A stretch of DNA of 64,000 nucleotides from Rhinopithecimicrobium faecis (GTDB lineage Bacteria > Bacteroidota > Bacteroidia > Sphingobacteriales > Sphingobacteriaceae). Shown here piece after piece: positions 33,627 through 41,959 of this stretch. The stretch's first letter is position 1. Each line of letters opens with the position of its first letter. The stretch lies in NCBI GenBank assembly GCA_017942165.1, contig JAGKSB010000011.1, positions 1 to 64,000 of the forward strand, given 5' to 3'. The position numbers were made by a program, and so were the translations under genes. The notes under the pieces are model-generated. The model ran no database searches and was not told the DNA's origin. It worked only from the letters and a program-made list of their open reading frames with translations.

Positions 33627-36050
33627 TTATATTTCATCAAATAATGACGGATACTGATCCGGATTTGTTTCATTCATCATCGCATATACCGCCTCTACAA
33701 TATCATCAGCAGAAGGTTTAGAGAAGTAATCTCCATCCGATCCATAAGGAGGACGATGTGCTTTCGCTGTAAGTGTACGCGGTTGGGCATCCAATAAATA
33801 ATATCCCGCTTGAACCTCCATAATCTGCTGTAAGATAAAAGCAGAAGCTCCTCCAGGAACATCCTCGTCGACGACAAGTAACTTATTAGTTTTCATTAAC
33901 GACTCCTTACATAGTCCAGCCTTATCAAAAGGTTGAAGCGTCTGAGCATCGATAATGGCTATGGAAATAGCCAATTTTTCTAGTTCTACTGCAGCCTCTT
34001 GAACGAGACGCAACGTAGATCCATAGGAAACGACAGTCACATCTTGCCCTTCTTTAATACATTCTGCATAGCCTATAGGAACCGTAAAGTCACCGACATT
34101 TGTTGGAAGGCGTTCTTTCAGGCGGTATCCATTTAAACTTTCAATAACTAAAGCTGGCTCATCGGCACGAAACAATGTATTGTACATACCCGCAGCCTGC
34201 GTCATATTTCTGGGCACACAAATATGTATCCCTCTTAAACTCCCTAATAACATGGAAATTGGGGAACCTGAATGCCATATCCCTTCTAAGCGATGGCCTC
34301 GTGTACGTATAATAACGGGAGCCTTTTGCCCACCTTTTGTACGGTAGCTTAGGGTCGCCAAGTCATCAGATAGCACAGGCAATGCGTAGAGGAGATAATC
34401 TAGGTATTGTATTTCGGCAATTGGGCGTAGCCCACGTAAGGCTAGACCGATACCTTTTCCAATAATTGATGTTTCACGAATTCCTGTATCAAAAATTCGC
34501 TGTTCTCCAAATTGCTCCTGCAGACCGGCAAACCCTTGATTTACATCCCCTATTTTCCCGACATCTTCACCAAAAGCTAATAAGCGTTCATCACGCTGGA
34601 AGTTTGCTTCAAAACAAGCATTTAAAATCTCGCGGCCATCCACGACACGGCTGTCGCCATCAAAGAGCGCTGCCACAGCAGGTATACGTGCAGGGCTTTC
34701 TAGTGTTTCAGTAAATAACTTGGAGTTATAACGATCGGCATTAACGACTTGCTGCTCCTTATACCACGCAATTAAAGCAGATTTTCCAGGAACTTGCTTT
34801 CCTTTCAACTGACGTAAGACTCTTCTTACGGTACCGTAAATCTCTTTAAAAGAAGGCTCCGTTAAAGATTGAAGGGTCTTTAAAGGGAGCTCCGTACTTT
34901 CATCTTCTACAGCGGAAAGATGCGCTACAGCCTCCGCGAGATCTAGCTGAATTGTCTTATGATAATCAGCCCATGCACGGCGTTGTTCTTGACGTACGAG
35001 CTGCTTAGCTTGCTCATCAATCTCATCTAACTCTTCGGCAGTAGCCATCCCCTGTACAAGAATCCACTCCTTCATAACCTTTAAACAGTCGAATTCCTTC
35101 TCCCAAGCGAGACGCTCGGCAGACTTATAGCGCTCGTGAGAGCCCGAGGAAGAGTGTCCCTGAGGCTGTGTTAGCTCAATTACATGGACAAGACATGGGA
35201 TATGCTGCTCACGCGCTAGGCGTTCTGCTTGTTCATAAGCATAGCAAAGTCCAGGATAATCCCAGCCTTTAACTTTAAAAATTTCAAAACCTTCACCCTG
35301 CTCATTACGCTGAAAGCCCTGTAGGACTTCAGAAATATCAGCTTTTGTTGTCTGCACCTCATTGGGAACAGAAATACCATAGCCATCATCCCACACGGAG
35401 ATTACGACAGGAATTTGCTTAACACCAATGGCATTAAAAGTCTCAAAAAATGCCCCTTCAGAGGTTGCAGCATTTCCAATAGTACAGAATACCACTTCAT
35501 TCCCTTGATTAGAGAAGTAGGATAAATATGACAGGTTTGGGTTGTTTCTATATAATTTCGACGCTAATCCTAATCCTACGGAGCGCGCCATTTGCCCAGA
35601 TGTCGTAGAGATATCTGAAGCTGAATTTTTTTGTTGAAGCTGGTTAAACCATTTTCCTTCCGCATCAATCTGAGGTGTAGAGAAATGACAATTCATCTGT
35701 CTTCCTGCGGAAGAAGGGTCAGCGGCTAAATCTGGATGTGCGTAGAGCTGCGAAAAGAAATGATAGGTATCCGTTATACCCGAGGCTAAGGCGAGTGTTT
35801 GATCTCTGTAGTATCCTGAACGCCAATCTCCCTCCTTATACACTTTTGCCAATGCAATCTGTGCCAACTCCTTTCCATCGCCAAATATTCCGAATTTTGC
35901 CTTTCCAGTAAGCACTTCTTTACGCCCCAAGAGAGCAACAAAACGGCTTTCTGCAGCAATTCGATAATCCTGAACAACGATTCTTTTAAAATCCTCAAAA
36001 CTTAATTGTGAGGATACTTCATTGTTTGGATGAAATGTGGTATCAGACAT
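33627..36050 (-). CDS. Fused alpha/beta E1 component of a 2-oxoacid dehydrogenase
   Basis: This 807-residue protein fuses both E1 subunits. The alpha part (about 1-400) includes the thiamine diphosphate region (NAATSEGAFFETFNAIGV and DDGYGISVPNE) and a HSSSGSHERYKS phosphorylation-loop-like stretch. The beta part (about 470-800) includes AFGEDVGKIGDVNQGFAGL, a transketolase-like pyrimidine domain, and GYAECIKEGQDVTVVSYGSTL. It decarboxylates a 2-oxoacid and passes the acyl group to E2. Fusions of this kind in Bacteroidetes are usually annotated as branched-chain 2-oxoacid dehydrogenase, but pyruvate cannot be excluded. I chose the ATG at 36050 (MSDTTFHP), because a start 21 bases earlier would fall inside a TAAATTTG promoter-like element. 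Confidence 0.88.
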   Translation of the reverse strand: MSDTTFHPNNEVSSQLSFEDFKRIVVQDYRIAAESRFVALLGRKEVLTGKAKFGIFGDGKELAQIALAKVYKEGDWRSGYYRDQTLALASGITDTYHFFSQLYAHPDLAADPSSAGRQMNCHFSTPQIDAEGKWFNQLQQKNSASDISTTSGQMARSVGLGLASKLYRNNPNLSYLSYFSNQGNEVVFCTIGNAATSEGAFFETFNAIGVKQIPVVISVWDDGYGISVPNEVQTTKADISEVLQGFQRNEQGEGFEIFKVKGWDYPGLCYAYEQAERLAREQHIPCLVHVIELTQPQGHSSSGSHERYKSAERLAWEKEFDCLKVMKEWILVQGMATAEELDEIDEQAKQLVRQEQRRAWADYHKTIQLDLAEAVAHLSAVEDESTELPLKTLQSLTEPSFKEIYGTVRRVLRQLKGKQVPGKSALIAWYKEQQVVNADRYNSKLFTETLESPARIPAVAALFDGDSRVVDGREILNACFEANFQRDERLLAFGEDVGKIGDVNQGFAGLQEQFGEQRIFDTGIRETSIIGKGIGLALRGLRPIAEIQYLDYLLYALPVLSDDLATLSYRTKGGQKAPVIIRTRGHRLEGIWHSGSPISMLLGSLRGIHICVPRNMTQAAGMYNTLFRADEPALVIESLNGYRLKERLPTNVGDFTVPIGYAECIKEGQDVTVVSYGSTLRLVQEAAVELEKLAISIAIIDAQTLQPFDKAGLCKESLMKTNKLLVVDEDVPGGASAFILQQIMEVQAGYYLLDAQPRTLTAKAHRPPYGSDGDYFSKPSADDIVEAVYAMMNETNPDQYPSLFDEI

Positions 36051-36168
36051 AGTAATATTACGTTTCAACAAATTTAAGAAATTATATCTTTAATCGCTTG
36101 TATTTACCACATTTCTATCCTTCTGATTTTTGATGTGCTACAGAAAAAAACATTCATCTATATTTATG

Positions 36169-36176
36169 TATCTTTG
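36169..36176 (+). promoter_or_regulatory. Probable -7 element for the DEAD-box helicase gene
   Basis: TATCTTTG matches TAnnTTTG and lies 28 bases before the GTG start. No TTG with good spacing precedes it, so the promoter call is moderate. Confidence 0.4.
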
Positions 36177-36204
36177 CTGCTTACAAATTTGATTTTAGAA
36201 ATAC

Positions 36205-37398
36205 GTGGATTTTTCAGTTTTCAACTTGCACCCGCTCCTAGCTAAAGCCCTCGAAGTTCAGCAGTTTTCATGCCCTACAGCCATTCAAAAGGAAGCAATC
36301 CCCGCTCTTCTACAAGGGCGAGATGTCCTTGGAATAGCGCCCACGGGAACGGGGAAAACAGAGGCTTTTGCCATCCCTATCATACAGCAGCTATTAGTCA
36401 ATCCCACAGAAGATAGTCGACCTTTGGCACTTATAATTAGTCCTACGCGTGAGTTGGCGCTTCAAACTTTCAACCGTTTTGAAGCTTTAATTAGCGCGAT
36501 GCCTCTTACTGCTGCTTGCATCTATGGAGGCAAAAGTTATGATAGCCAGCTTGCTGCTCTTGCCAAAGCTCCGCAAATAATCGTCGCTACTCCCGGGCGC
36601 TTATTAGATCTTGTGGATCAGAAGCTGATCGATCTTAATAAAATCCAACAGTATATCTTAGACGAGGGCGATCAGCTCTTAGACCTCGGCTTCTTGGCCA
36701 GCATACACCTCTTGAAGAAAGTGCTACCGAGCAGCTGTCAAAAAGCACTGTTCTCAGCAACCTTTCCAGCGACTATTGCAAAGCTTGGAAATCAGCTACT
36801 AATAGATCCCCTAAAAATAAGCTTGGTCAGTGATCTTCCGAAGGCTGCAATTTCAGATTTCATATGCTTTGTAGATAAAGTTGATAAGAAAAAATTAATC
36901 CTCTTCCTGCTTCAGGAGTTTAAGCTGAAGCAGCTCCTAATATTTACGCGCACCACCGCCGCTGTAGACCGCATCGTTGCTGACTTACGAAAGAATGAAC
37001 TTGCTGCCGAAGGTCTCTACGGCGATAAAGGACAACTTGTTCGCGAGCAAACTATAGCACAATTCCGCCAGGGCCATACGCAAGTGCTCGTGGCGACAGA
37101 TATCGCCGCCCGAGGCATAGACATCCCTGCACTAAGCGCTATTATAAACTACGAAATACCGGATACCATAGAAACCTATACTCATCGCATAGGACGCACA
37201 GGTAGAGCAAGTGAGCAAGGCTATGCTTTTACATTTTGTGATGCGGAGGAAAATAGTAAATTTATAACGTTGCAAATGGCGGCAAAAAAAACATTTGCCA
37301 TCTACGATCAGCATCCCTATTTATTGTCTTGGGAGAAAATGCTTTCCACAAAACAAGTGCAGCCTAAAGGCAAGGCCAAGAAAAAACTTCGGAAATAA
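36205..37398 (+). CDS. DEAD-box RNA helicase with DEGD motif II, GTG start
   Basis: This 397-residue ATP-dependent RNA helicase has the Q motif (CPTAIQKEAIP), motif I APTGTGKT (45-52), Ia PTRELALQ, Ib TPGRLLD, motif III SAT (184-186) and motif VI HRIGRTGR in the second RecA domain. Motif II reads DEGD (153-156) instead of DEAD; the metal-binding Asp and catalytic Glu remain. A short basic tail follows (KGKAKKKLRK). Relatives help ribosome assembly or cold-shock mRNA turnover. The start is GTG; no in-frame ATG lies nearby upstream. Confidence 0.9.
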   Translation: MDFSVFNLHPLLAKALEVQQFSCPTAIQKEAIPALLQGRDVLGIAPTGTGKTEAFAIPIIQQLLVNPTEDSRPLALIISPTRELALQTFNRFEALISAMPLTAACIYGGKSYDSQLAALAKAPQIIVATPGRLLDLVDQKLIDLNKIQQYILDEGDQLLDLGFLASIHLLKKVLPSSCQKALFSATFPATIAKLGNQLLIDPLKISLVSDLPKAAISDFICFVDKVDKKKLILFLLQEFKLKQLLIFTRTTAAVDRIVADLRKNELAAEGLYGDKGQLVREQTIAQFRQGHTQVLVATDIAARGIDIPALSAIINYEIPDTIETYTHRIGRTGRASEQGYAFTFCDAEENSKFITLQMAAKKTFAIYDQHPYLLSWEKMLSTKQVQPKGKAKKKLRK

Positions 37399-37458
37399 GA
37401 CAATTCCTTTTTATTTTATTCTGTATTTTTATCACCATAAGAAGAATTTCCAATAACT

Positions 37459-38202
37459 ATGAGTACGATACATTTATTTGACGACAGTCGAAATCAAGAT
37501 AACAATTTATTAGGCGATTTAGCAGCCACCATCACCATCCAAGAGCTGATGTTAGTTCCCTTCGCCGAGCGCGATGAGCAATGGCGCATGGACTTTCTAG
37601 TCAATCTTCCTACGGCAAGTCTACAATTAGCTGACCCAGAACTGGTAGTCGGCCCTGATGGCTTCCCCTATTTACAATTAATTACAGCTGAAAAAGATAA
37701 AAATTACCAAGCTTTTGTCATTCAAAATAGAAATAGCGACTATATACTTACGAATGGCTTTGGCGTTGTTATCAATGCCCATTTAGAGCAACCTGACTGG
37801 GTGTTAACCTACGGTGATTTGGCAAACTTATCGCTAAATAATGAGTTCTATACAGATGAAAGTCTATTTTCTAAGGAAACGGCCGAACAAACTATTGATA
37901 AAGATGAGAAAGTCTTAGTAGGAGCTCCTTCGGAGATCATCTTACCAAAGGCCGTGCGTGCGGCACTGCGTGAATACCTCGAATACCAAGGGATCACCAA
38001 TCCGAAGGTCATGCTGATCGCTAGAGATTATGAATCTGAAACTACCGCTAGACAGGATTTAGTATTTAATATCACGCCTCAGCAATTTAGAAAGCCTGAA
38101 GACTTCCAAGCCTTAATGGAACATATTGGTTGGTTTTTGCCACGCCACTACTCGTATATGGGCCTCGATGAATTAGCTGTGAATGGCTTTAATCCGTTAT
38201 AA
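37459..38202 (+). CDS. Conserved hypothetical cytoplasmic protein
   Basis: This 247-residue acidic protein has no signal peptide and no membrane segment. It contains VVGPDGFPYLQLITAEKDKNYQAF (about 63-86) and a C-terminal block WFLPRHYSYMGLDELAVNGFNPL. The general pattern, with a middle linker (TAEQTIDKDEKVLVGAPSEI) between two alpha/beta parts, faintly recalls SseB-like proteins, but I cannot assign a family. It lies 60 bases after the helicase gene and could share its transcript. Confidence 0.6.
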   Translation: MSTIHLFDDSRNQDNNLLGDLAATITIQELMLVPFAERDEQWRMDFLVNLPTASLQLADPELVVGPDGFPYLQLITAEKDKNYQAFVIQNRNSDYILTNGFGVVINAHLEQPDWVLTYGDLANLSLNNEFYTDESLFSKETAEQTIDKDEKVLVGAPSEIILPKAVRAALREYLEYQGITNPKVMLIARDYESETTARQDLVFNITPQQFRKPEDFQALMEHIGWFLPRHYSYMGLDELAVNGFNPL

Positions 38203-38255
38203 TATTCGCTAAAAGAATAGTTGATTTTTTTAGCATAGTAAACTTAAAATTGCAA

Positions 38256-38708
38256 ATGTATCCATTTAATGTACGTGTGTACGGCCTGCTTATTAATACA
38301 AAAGGACAAGTATTAATTGCAGATGAGAAGACGGAAAATGTTTCTTTTACGAAATTTCCTGGGGGAGGTCTAGAATATGGTGAAGGCCTAATAGACGCTT
38401 TAAAAAGAGAGTTTATGGAAGAGTGCAACACAAGCATCGAGGTGATAAGGCATATCTACACCACTGATTTCTGGGAAAAATCTAGTTTTAACGAAAGTCA
38501 GATTATATCCATCTATTATTTAGTGCGTGCAACAAGCCCGCTTGCTGTGGAGGTACATCAAGAGAAGTTCGACTTTGATCAGACAAGTGTCGCGCTCAAG
38601 CAGGAAGCCTTTCGATTGGTGGATAGGGAAGATTTAAAGATAGAAGATTTGACATTTCGAACGGATCAGGTAGCGTGGAATACTTACCTAACATCCTATC
38701 AAAGTTAA
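38256..38708 (+). CDS. Nudix hydrolase
   Basis: This 150-residue protein has a complete Nudix box: GGLEYGE then GLIDALKREFMEEC (about 31-52), matching G-x5-E-x7-REUxEE. It hydrolyses a nucleoside diphosphate linked to another group; the substrate is not evident, though housekeeping of damaged nucleotides is common. I chose the ATG at 38256; two codons earlier there is only a TTG. It is followed by a non-coding region with its own promoter. Confidence 0.88.
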   Translation: MYPFNVRVYGLLINTKGQVLIADEKTENVSFTKFPGGGLEYGEGLIDALKREFMEECNTSIEVIRHIYTTDFWEKSSFNESQIISIYYLVRATSPLAVEVHQEKFDFDQTSVALKQEAFRLVDREDLKIEDLTFRTDQVAWNTYLTSYQS

Positions 38709-38786
38709 GTTAATAAGATAAGAAATGGTGAAATGGAAAGGTTAATTAGGGGTTCATTTATTTCTTAAAAAAATAGTGTATTTTTT

Positions 38787-38816
38787 TTGGTATTATAAAT
38801 GTTATTATTATCTTTA
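38787..38816 (+). promoter_or_regulatory. Orphan promoter after the Nudix gene
   Basis: TTG (38787-38789) is followed after exactly 19 bases by TATCTTTA (38809-38816), one base off the TAnnTTTG consensus. No coding frame of note follows on the plus strand for 250 bases, so the predicted transcript (from about 38822) would be non-coding. Confidence 0.5.
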
Positions 38817-38821
38817 CGTAA

Positions 38822-39046
38822 ACCAATTGCTTAAATTACATTTACCGCAGAAAATCTTATCTGAAATAGTAATAAAAGTATTTTTTTATATAATTAGCTA
38901 AATCATGTGCGTGGGCATATTTTAGTGAATAATGATGTTTAGTTAACTAAAAGGAAACATTGGTTTATGGAAATAGCAAATTCCTAGTCCTATAGGTTTT
39001 TTAATAGTTAGTGTGATTTTAGAGCAATACTCCCCGTATTGCTCTA
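38822..39046 (+). ncRNA. Candidate small non-coding RNA
   Basis: Downstream of a well-spaced promoter, the sequence AAACCAAT at 38820-38827 pairs with ATTGGTTT at 38959-38966; with flanking bases an 11-bp stem (38817-38827 with 38959-38969, one G-U) is possible. A weak hairpin with six T (38981-39002) and a strong 11-bp hairpin (39020-39030 with 39036-39046) offer 3' ends. The only plus-strand frames are 4-6 codons long. A closed long-range stem of about 150 bases recalls 6S-type RNAs, but I see no further identity. The strong hairpin also serves the minus-strand genes, so the 3' end is uncertain. Confidence 0.3.
39020..39046. terminator. Terminator hairpin of the rlmH operon
   Basis: TAGAGCAATAC (39020-39030) pairs perfectly with GTATTGCTCTA (39036-39046) around TCCCC. 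On the minus strand it lies about 25 bases after the stop of the small membrane protein and is followed by AAAATC; on the plus strand by TTAGTTTTCC. It may act in both directions. Confidence 0.65.
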
Positions 39047-39070
39047 TTAGTTTTCCATGAATCGCTGCGT

Positions 39071-39196
39071 CTACAAAAAGTAATATAGCGCAATAATGAT
39101 TACTACACATGCAATAATAATCAGTTTATTGAGCTTCGCTTGCTTTTCTTCTTGCTCAGACTTAACCTGATAATTTCGTTTTTCTGGTAATGCCAT
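39071..39196 (-). CDS. Small membrane protein (41 residues) downstream of rlmH
   Basis: An ATG at 39196 opens a 41-codon frame ending in TAG at 39073. The first 22 residues are polar and highly charged (MALPEKRNYQVKSEQEEKQA); the rest is a single hydrophobic helix (LIIIACVVIIIALYYFL). This is a typical single-pass small membrane protein with its N-terminus probably inside. It starts 24 bases after the rlmH stop on the same strand and is followed by a hairpin terminator, so the two form a small operon. I do not recognise a family. Confidence 0.6.
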   Translation of the reverse strand: MALPEKRNYQVKSEQEEKQAKLNKLIIIACVVIIIALYYFL

Positions 39197-39220
39197 TTGA
39201 TTAAAATTAGAAATTAGTAT

Positions 39221-39694
39221 TTATTCATGATGATAGGGCTCCCCTTTCATAATTGAGAAGGCACGATAAACTTGTTCAACAAAAAATAACCGTATCATTT
39301 GATGTGAAAACGTCATATTGGAAAGCGAAATTTTATGATTAGCACGCGCATACACCTGTGCGTCAAAACCATAAGGGCCGCCGATCACAAAAATCATATG
39401 CTGCACGGAATTCAACAAGGCCTTTTCAAAATAAGCTGAAAATTCTAAGGATCGATACGCCTTTCCATGTTCATCTAACAGAATTAAGGTATCTGTTTGC
39501 TGCACATGTTTCAATATTAATTGCGCCTCTTTTTCCTTCTGTTGCTCCTGCGACAAGTTTTTCACATTCTTAATATCGGGAATTACTACCAGCGTAAAGT
39601 TTACATAAAACTTTAACCGCTTCATATATTTCTCAATACCTTCCAATAGGTATTTTTCATCCGTCTTCCCAATACACACCAAAGATATTTTCAT
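39221..39694 (-). CDS. rlmH: 23S rRNA (pseudouridine1915-N3)-methyltransferase
   Basis: This 157-residue SPOUT-class methyltransferase modifies pseudouridine 1915 in helix 69 of 23S rRNA. It begins MKISLVCIGKTDEKYL and has LILLDEHGKAYRS, the knot region FVIGGPYGFDAQVYARANHKISLSNMTFSHQMIRL and the C-terminal YRAFSIMKGEPYHHE, all diagnostic. I chose the ATG at 39694 (two residues after a TTG). A small membrane-protein gene follows in the same operon. Confidence 0.97.
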   Translation of the reverse strand: MKISLVCIGKTDEKYLLEGIEKYMKRLKFYVNFTLVVIPDIKNVKNLSQEQQKEKEAQLILKHVQQTDTLILLDEHGKAYRSLEFSAYFEKALLNSVQHMIFVIGGPYGFDAQVYARANHKISLSNMTFSHQMIRLFFVEQVYRAFSIMKGEPYHHE

Positions 39695-39721
39695 AGTCAA
39701 AGATAAAAAATATTACAGGAC

Positions 39722-39752
39722 AAAAAAGGGGTAAACCGATGAGGCTACCCCT
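39722..39752 (-). terminator. Terminator of the yceI-like gene
   Basis: On the minus strand AGGGGTAGCC and GGTTTACCCCT pair (39727-39752) with a small bulge and are followed by six to seven T (39721-39727 on the plus strand is A-rich). It lies about 47 bases after the stop at 39799. Confidence 0.7.
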
Positions 39753-39798
39753 AGTTAATTCTATCATAGAAACTTTCTTTTGTAACAAAGAGAGCTAC

Positions 39799-40428
39799 TT
39801 ATTTTTTCGCTGCTAATTCAATTTTGAAATTGATTTCTTTCGAGATTAAATCATCTTTCTTACCTTCATAAGTAATACCGAAATCTTCACGTGCGATATT
39901 AAAGTCTGCAACAACTTTAACGGCAGTATCATTCGCTTCTGCAACTTTCGCATCAAAAGTAATATTCTTACTTACACCTTTGATTGTTAAGTTAGCTGAC
40001 ACATTGAAATCACCTGCTGCAGCACCTGCTTTAACAGAAGTAATGTGTAGAGAAGCATCTGGAAATTTTTCTGTATCAAAGAAATCCGCAGCTTTTAAGT
40101 GACCGTCTAATTTCTCTTTCCACTCACCTTCTAAATCTGTAGAAGATAAAGATGCTACTGAAATTACAAAATCACCACCTGTTAATGCGCCGTTATCGAC
40201 AACTAAATTACCGGATGTAATCTTTACTGTACCTGTGTGCTCACCAGAAACTTTTTTACCAGTCCAAACAACTTTTGAAGCTGCTGTATCAACTGCAAAT
40301 GAAGCACCTGTTGCAACTTGTGTTACCTCTGTAGAATCTGCAACATCTGCTTTTTTACCTTCTGGGTTACTAACACAAGATGATAATAAGGCTACAGCTA
40401 ACGCTGGAATTAAGAAAAACTTACTCAT
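39799..40428 (-). CDS. YceI family lipoprotein
   Basis: This 209-residue protein begins MSKFFLIPALAVALLSSC, a lipoprotein signal with Cys18. A short Thr/Ala/Val-rich linker leads to a YceI lipocalin-like barrel (about 42-209): FAVDTAASKVVWTGKKVSGEHTG, DFFDTEKFPDASLHI and FNIAREDFGITYEG. YceI proteins bind long isoprenoid-type lipids in the periplasm. The protein probably sits in the periplasmic leaflet of a membrane. It is a single gene with its own terminator. Confidence 0.9.
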   Translation of the reverse strand: MSKFFLIPALAVALLSSCVSNPEGKKADVADSTEVTQVATGASFAVDTAASKVVWTGKKVSGEHTGTVKITSGNLVVDNGALTGGDFVISVASLSSTDLEGEWKEKLDGHLKAADFFDTEKFPDASLHITSVKAGAAAGDFNVSANLTIKGVSKNITFDAKVAEANDTAVKVVADFNIAREDFGITYEGKKDDLISKEINFKIELAAKK

Positions 40429-40529
40429 AATTAAATCAATTTATTTTTTATATATGTTTAAACGAATATAGCAGTTTTATTTAAAAATTGAAACGTATCA
40501 GAAATTTATAACATTTCTTAGACAATCAA

Positions 40530-41855
40530 TTAGTGACCCTTAGGCTGCACATCAACACGACGAATATCAGCACCTAAAGCTTTTAGACGTGCCTCAATAT
40601 GCTGGTAGCCGCGTTCAATCTGTTCGATATTATGAATAACTGACTTACCACTAGCTGATAAAGCAGCAATCAATAATGAAACCCCAGCACGGATATCTGG
40701 AGATGTCATCTCAATACCACGTAGGCGATTTACTTTATTCAATCCAATGACCGTAGCACGGTGTGGATCACAAAGGATAATCTGCGCTCCCATATCGATT
40801 AATTTATCCACGAAGAATAAACGACTTTCGAACATTTTCTGATGGATAAGAACATTTCCTTTAGCTTGTGTAGCTACCACAAGTACGATACTCAATAAAT
40901 CCGGTGTAAATCCAGGCCATGGTGAGTCCGATACTGTTAAGATAGAACCATCTATAAACGTATCAATTTCATAAGAATCCTGAGCTGGAATAAAGATATC
41001 GTCACCACGTAGCTCAAATTTTATGCCTAAACGTGAAAATATTGTAGGAATAATTCCTAGTTCTTCGAAATGAACATCTTTAATGGTTAACTCAGATCCT
41101 GTCATAGCCGCTAAGCCAATAAAAGAACCTATTTCAATCATATCAGGTAACATACGATGAGATGTTCCACCTAATGATTTTACACCATCAATCGTTAGTA
41201 AGTTCGAACCAATACCTGAGATTTTTGCCCCCATACGGTTTAACATCTTACATAACTGCTGCAAATAAGGCTCACAAGCGGCGTTGTAAATCGTCGTAAC
41301 GCCTTCTGCTAATACGGCAGCCATCACAATATTTGCTGTTCCTGTAACTGAAGCTTCATCCATTAAGATGTAAGTTCCCTTTAACTGCGTTGCATCGACA
41401 TTGAAAAAGTGATTCTCAGCATCATAAACGAACTTCGCTCCTAATTTCTCAAAACCTAAGAAGTGTGTATCTAAGCGACGACGACCAATCTTATCGCCTC
41501 CTGGCTTTGGAATAGCCGCTTTACCAAAGCGTGCTAATAGAGGACCTACAATCATAATAGACCCGCGTAAGCTTCCCCCCTTTTCCTTAAATTCCGCCGA
41601 TTGAAAGTAGTCAATATTAATATCCTTCGCTTCAAAGACATAGGTATCTGCATCAATTCTATTAATCGATACACCCAGTGCTCCCAACAACTCTATTAAT
41701 TTATTGACATCTTTGATATCAGGTATATTACTTATTGTCATGGGCTCTGCCGTCAATAATACGGCAGAAATAATCTGTAGCGCTTCATTCTTTGCCCCCT
41801 GTGGAGTAATCTCCCCCTTTAACGGCTTACCACCATGAATTTCAAATGCGTTCAT
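40530..41855 (-). CDS. murA: UDP-N-acetylglucosamine 1-carboxyvinyltransferase with Asp at the fosfomycin Cys
   Basis: This 441-residue enzyme makes the first committed step of peptidoglycan synthesis, transferring enolpyruvate from PEP to UDP-GlcNAc. It begins FEIHGGKPLKGEITPQGAKNEAL (substrate Lys). The active-site loop reads PKPGGDKIGRRRLD, with Asp121 in place of the Cys that fosfomycin alkylates in Escherichia coli (Cys115). The same Cys-to-Asp change makes the Mycobacterium and Chlamydia enzymes resistant, so resistance is expected. RGYQHIEARLKALGADI marks the C-terminus. The gene follows the DUF4290 gene, but an intrinsic terminator lies between them. Confidence 0.95.
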   Translation of the reverse strand: MNAFEIHGGKPLKGEITPQGAKNEALQIISAVLLTAEPMTISNIPDIKDVNKLIELLGALGVSINRIDADTYVFEAKDINIDYFQSAEFKEKGGSLRGSIMIVGPLLARFGKAAIPKPGGDKIGRRRLDTHFLGFEKLGAKFVYDAENHFFNVDATQLKGTYILMDEASVTGTANIVMAAVLAEGVTTIYNAACEPYLQQLCKMLNRMGAKISGIGSNLLTIDGVKSLGGTSHRMLPDMIEIGSFIGLAAMTGSELTIKDVHFEELGIIPTIFSRLGIKFELRGDDIFIPAQDSYEIDTFIDGSILTVSDSPWPGFTPDLLSIVLVVATQAKGNVLIHQKMFESRLFFVDKLIDMGAQIILCDPHRATVIGLNKVNRLRGIEMTSPDIRAGVSLLIAALSASGKSVIHNIEQIERGYQHIEARLKALGADIRRVDVQPKGH

Positions 41856-41890
41856 TTTGTTATTATATACTAAATTTTTTATAGACTAAA

Positions 41891-41935
41891 TAAAAAAAGC
41901 AATTGTTAAGAAATCTGAGTTACTTCACAATTGCT
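41891..41935 (-). terminator. Terminator between the DUF4290 gene and murA
   Basis: AGCAATTGT (41898-41906) pairs with ACAATTGCT (41927-41935) around a 20-base loop. On the minus strand it is followed by seven T. It is 25 bases after the DUF4290 stop and 36 bases before the murA ATG, so murA may depend on read-through or on its own promoter. Confidence 0.6.
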
Positions 41936-41959
41936 ATTGACACAAAAATAATAATTTAC

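Noticed and set aside
33627..36050. The fused E1 gene as a transketolase
   Set aside because: The alpha-domain loop and the order of alpha then beta domains fit 2-oxoacid dehydrogenase E1, not transketolase.
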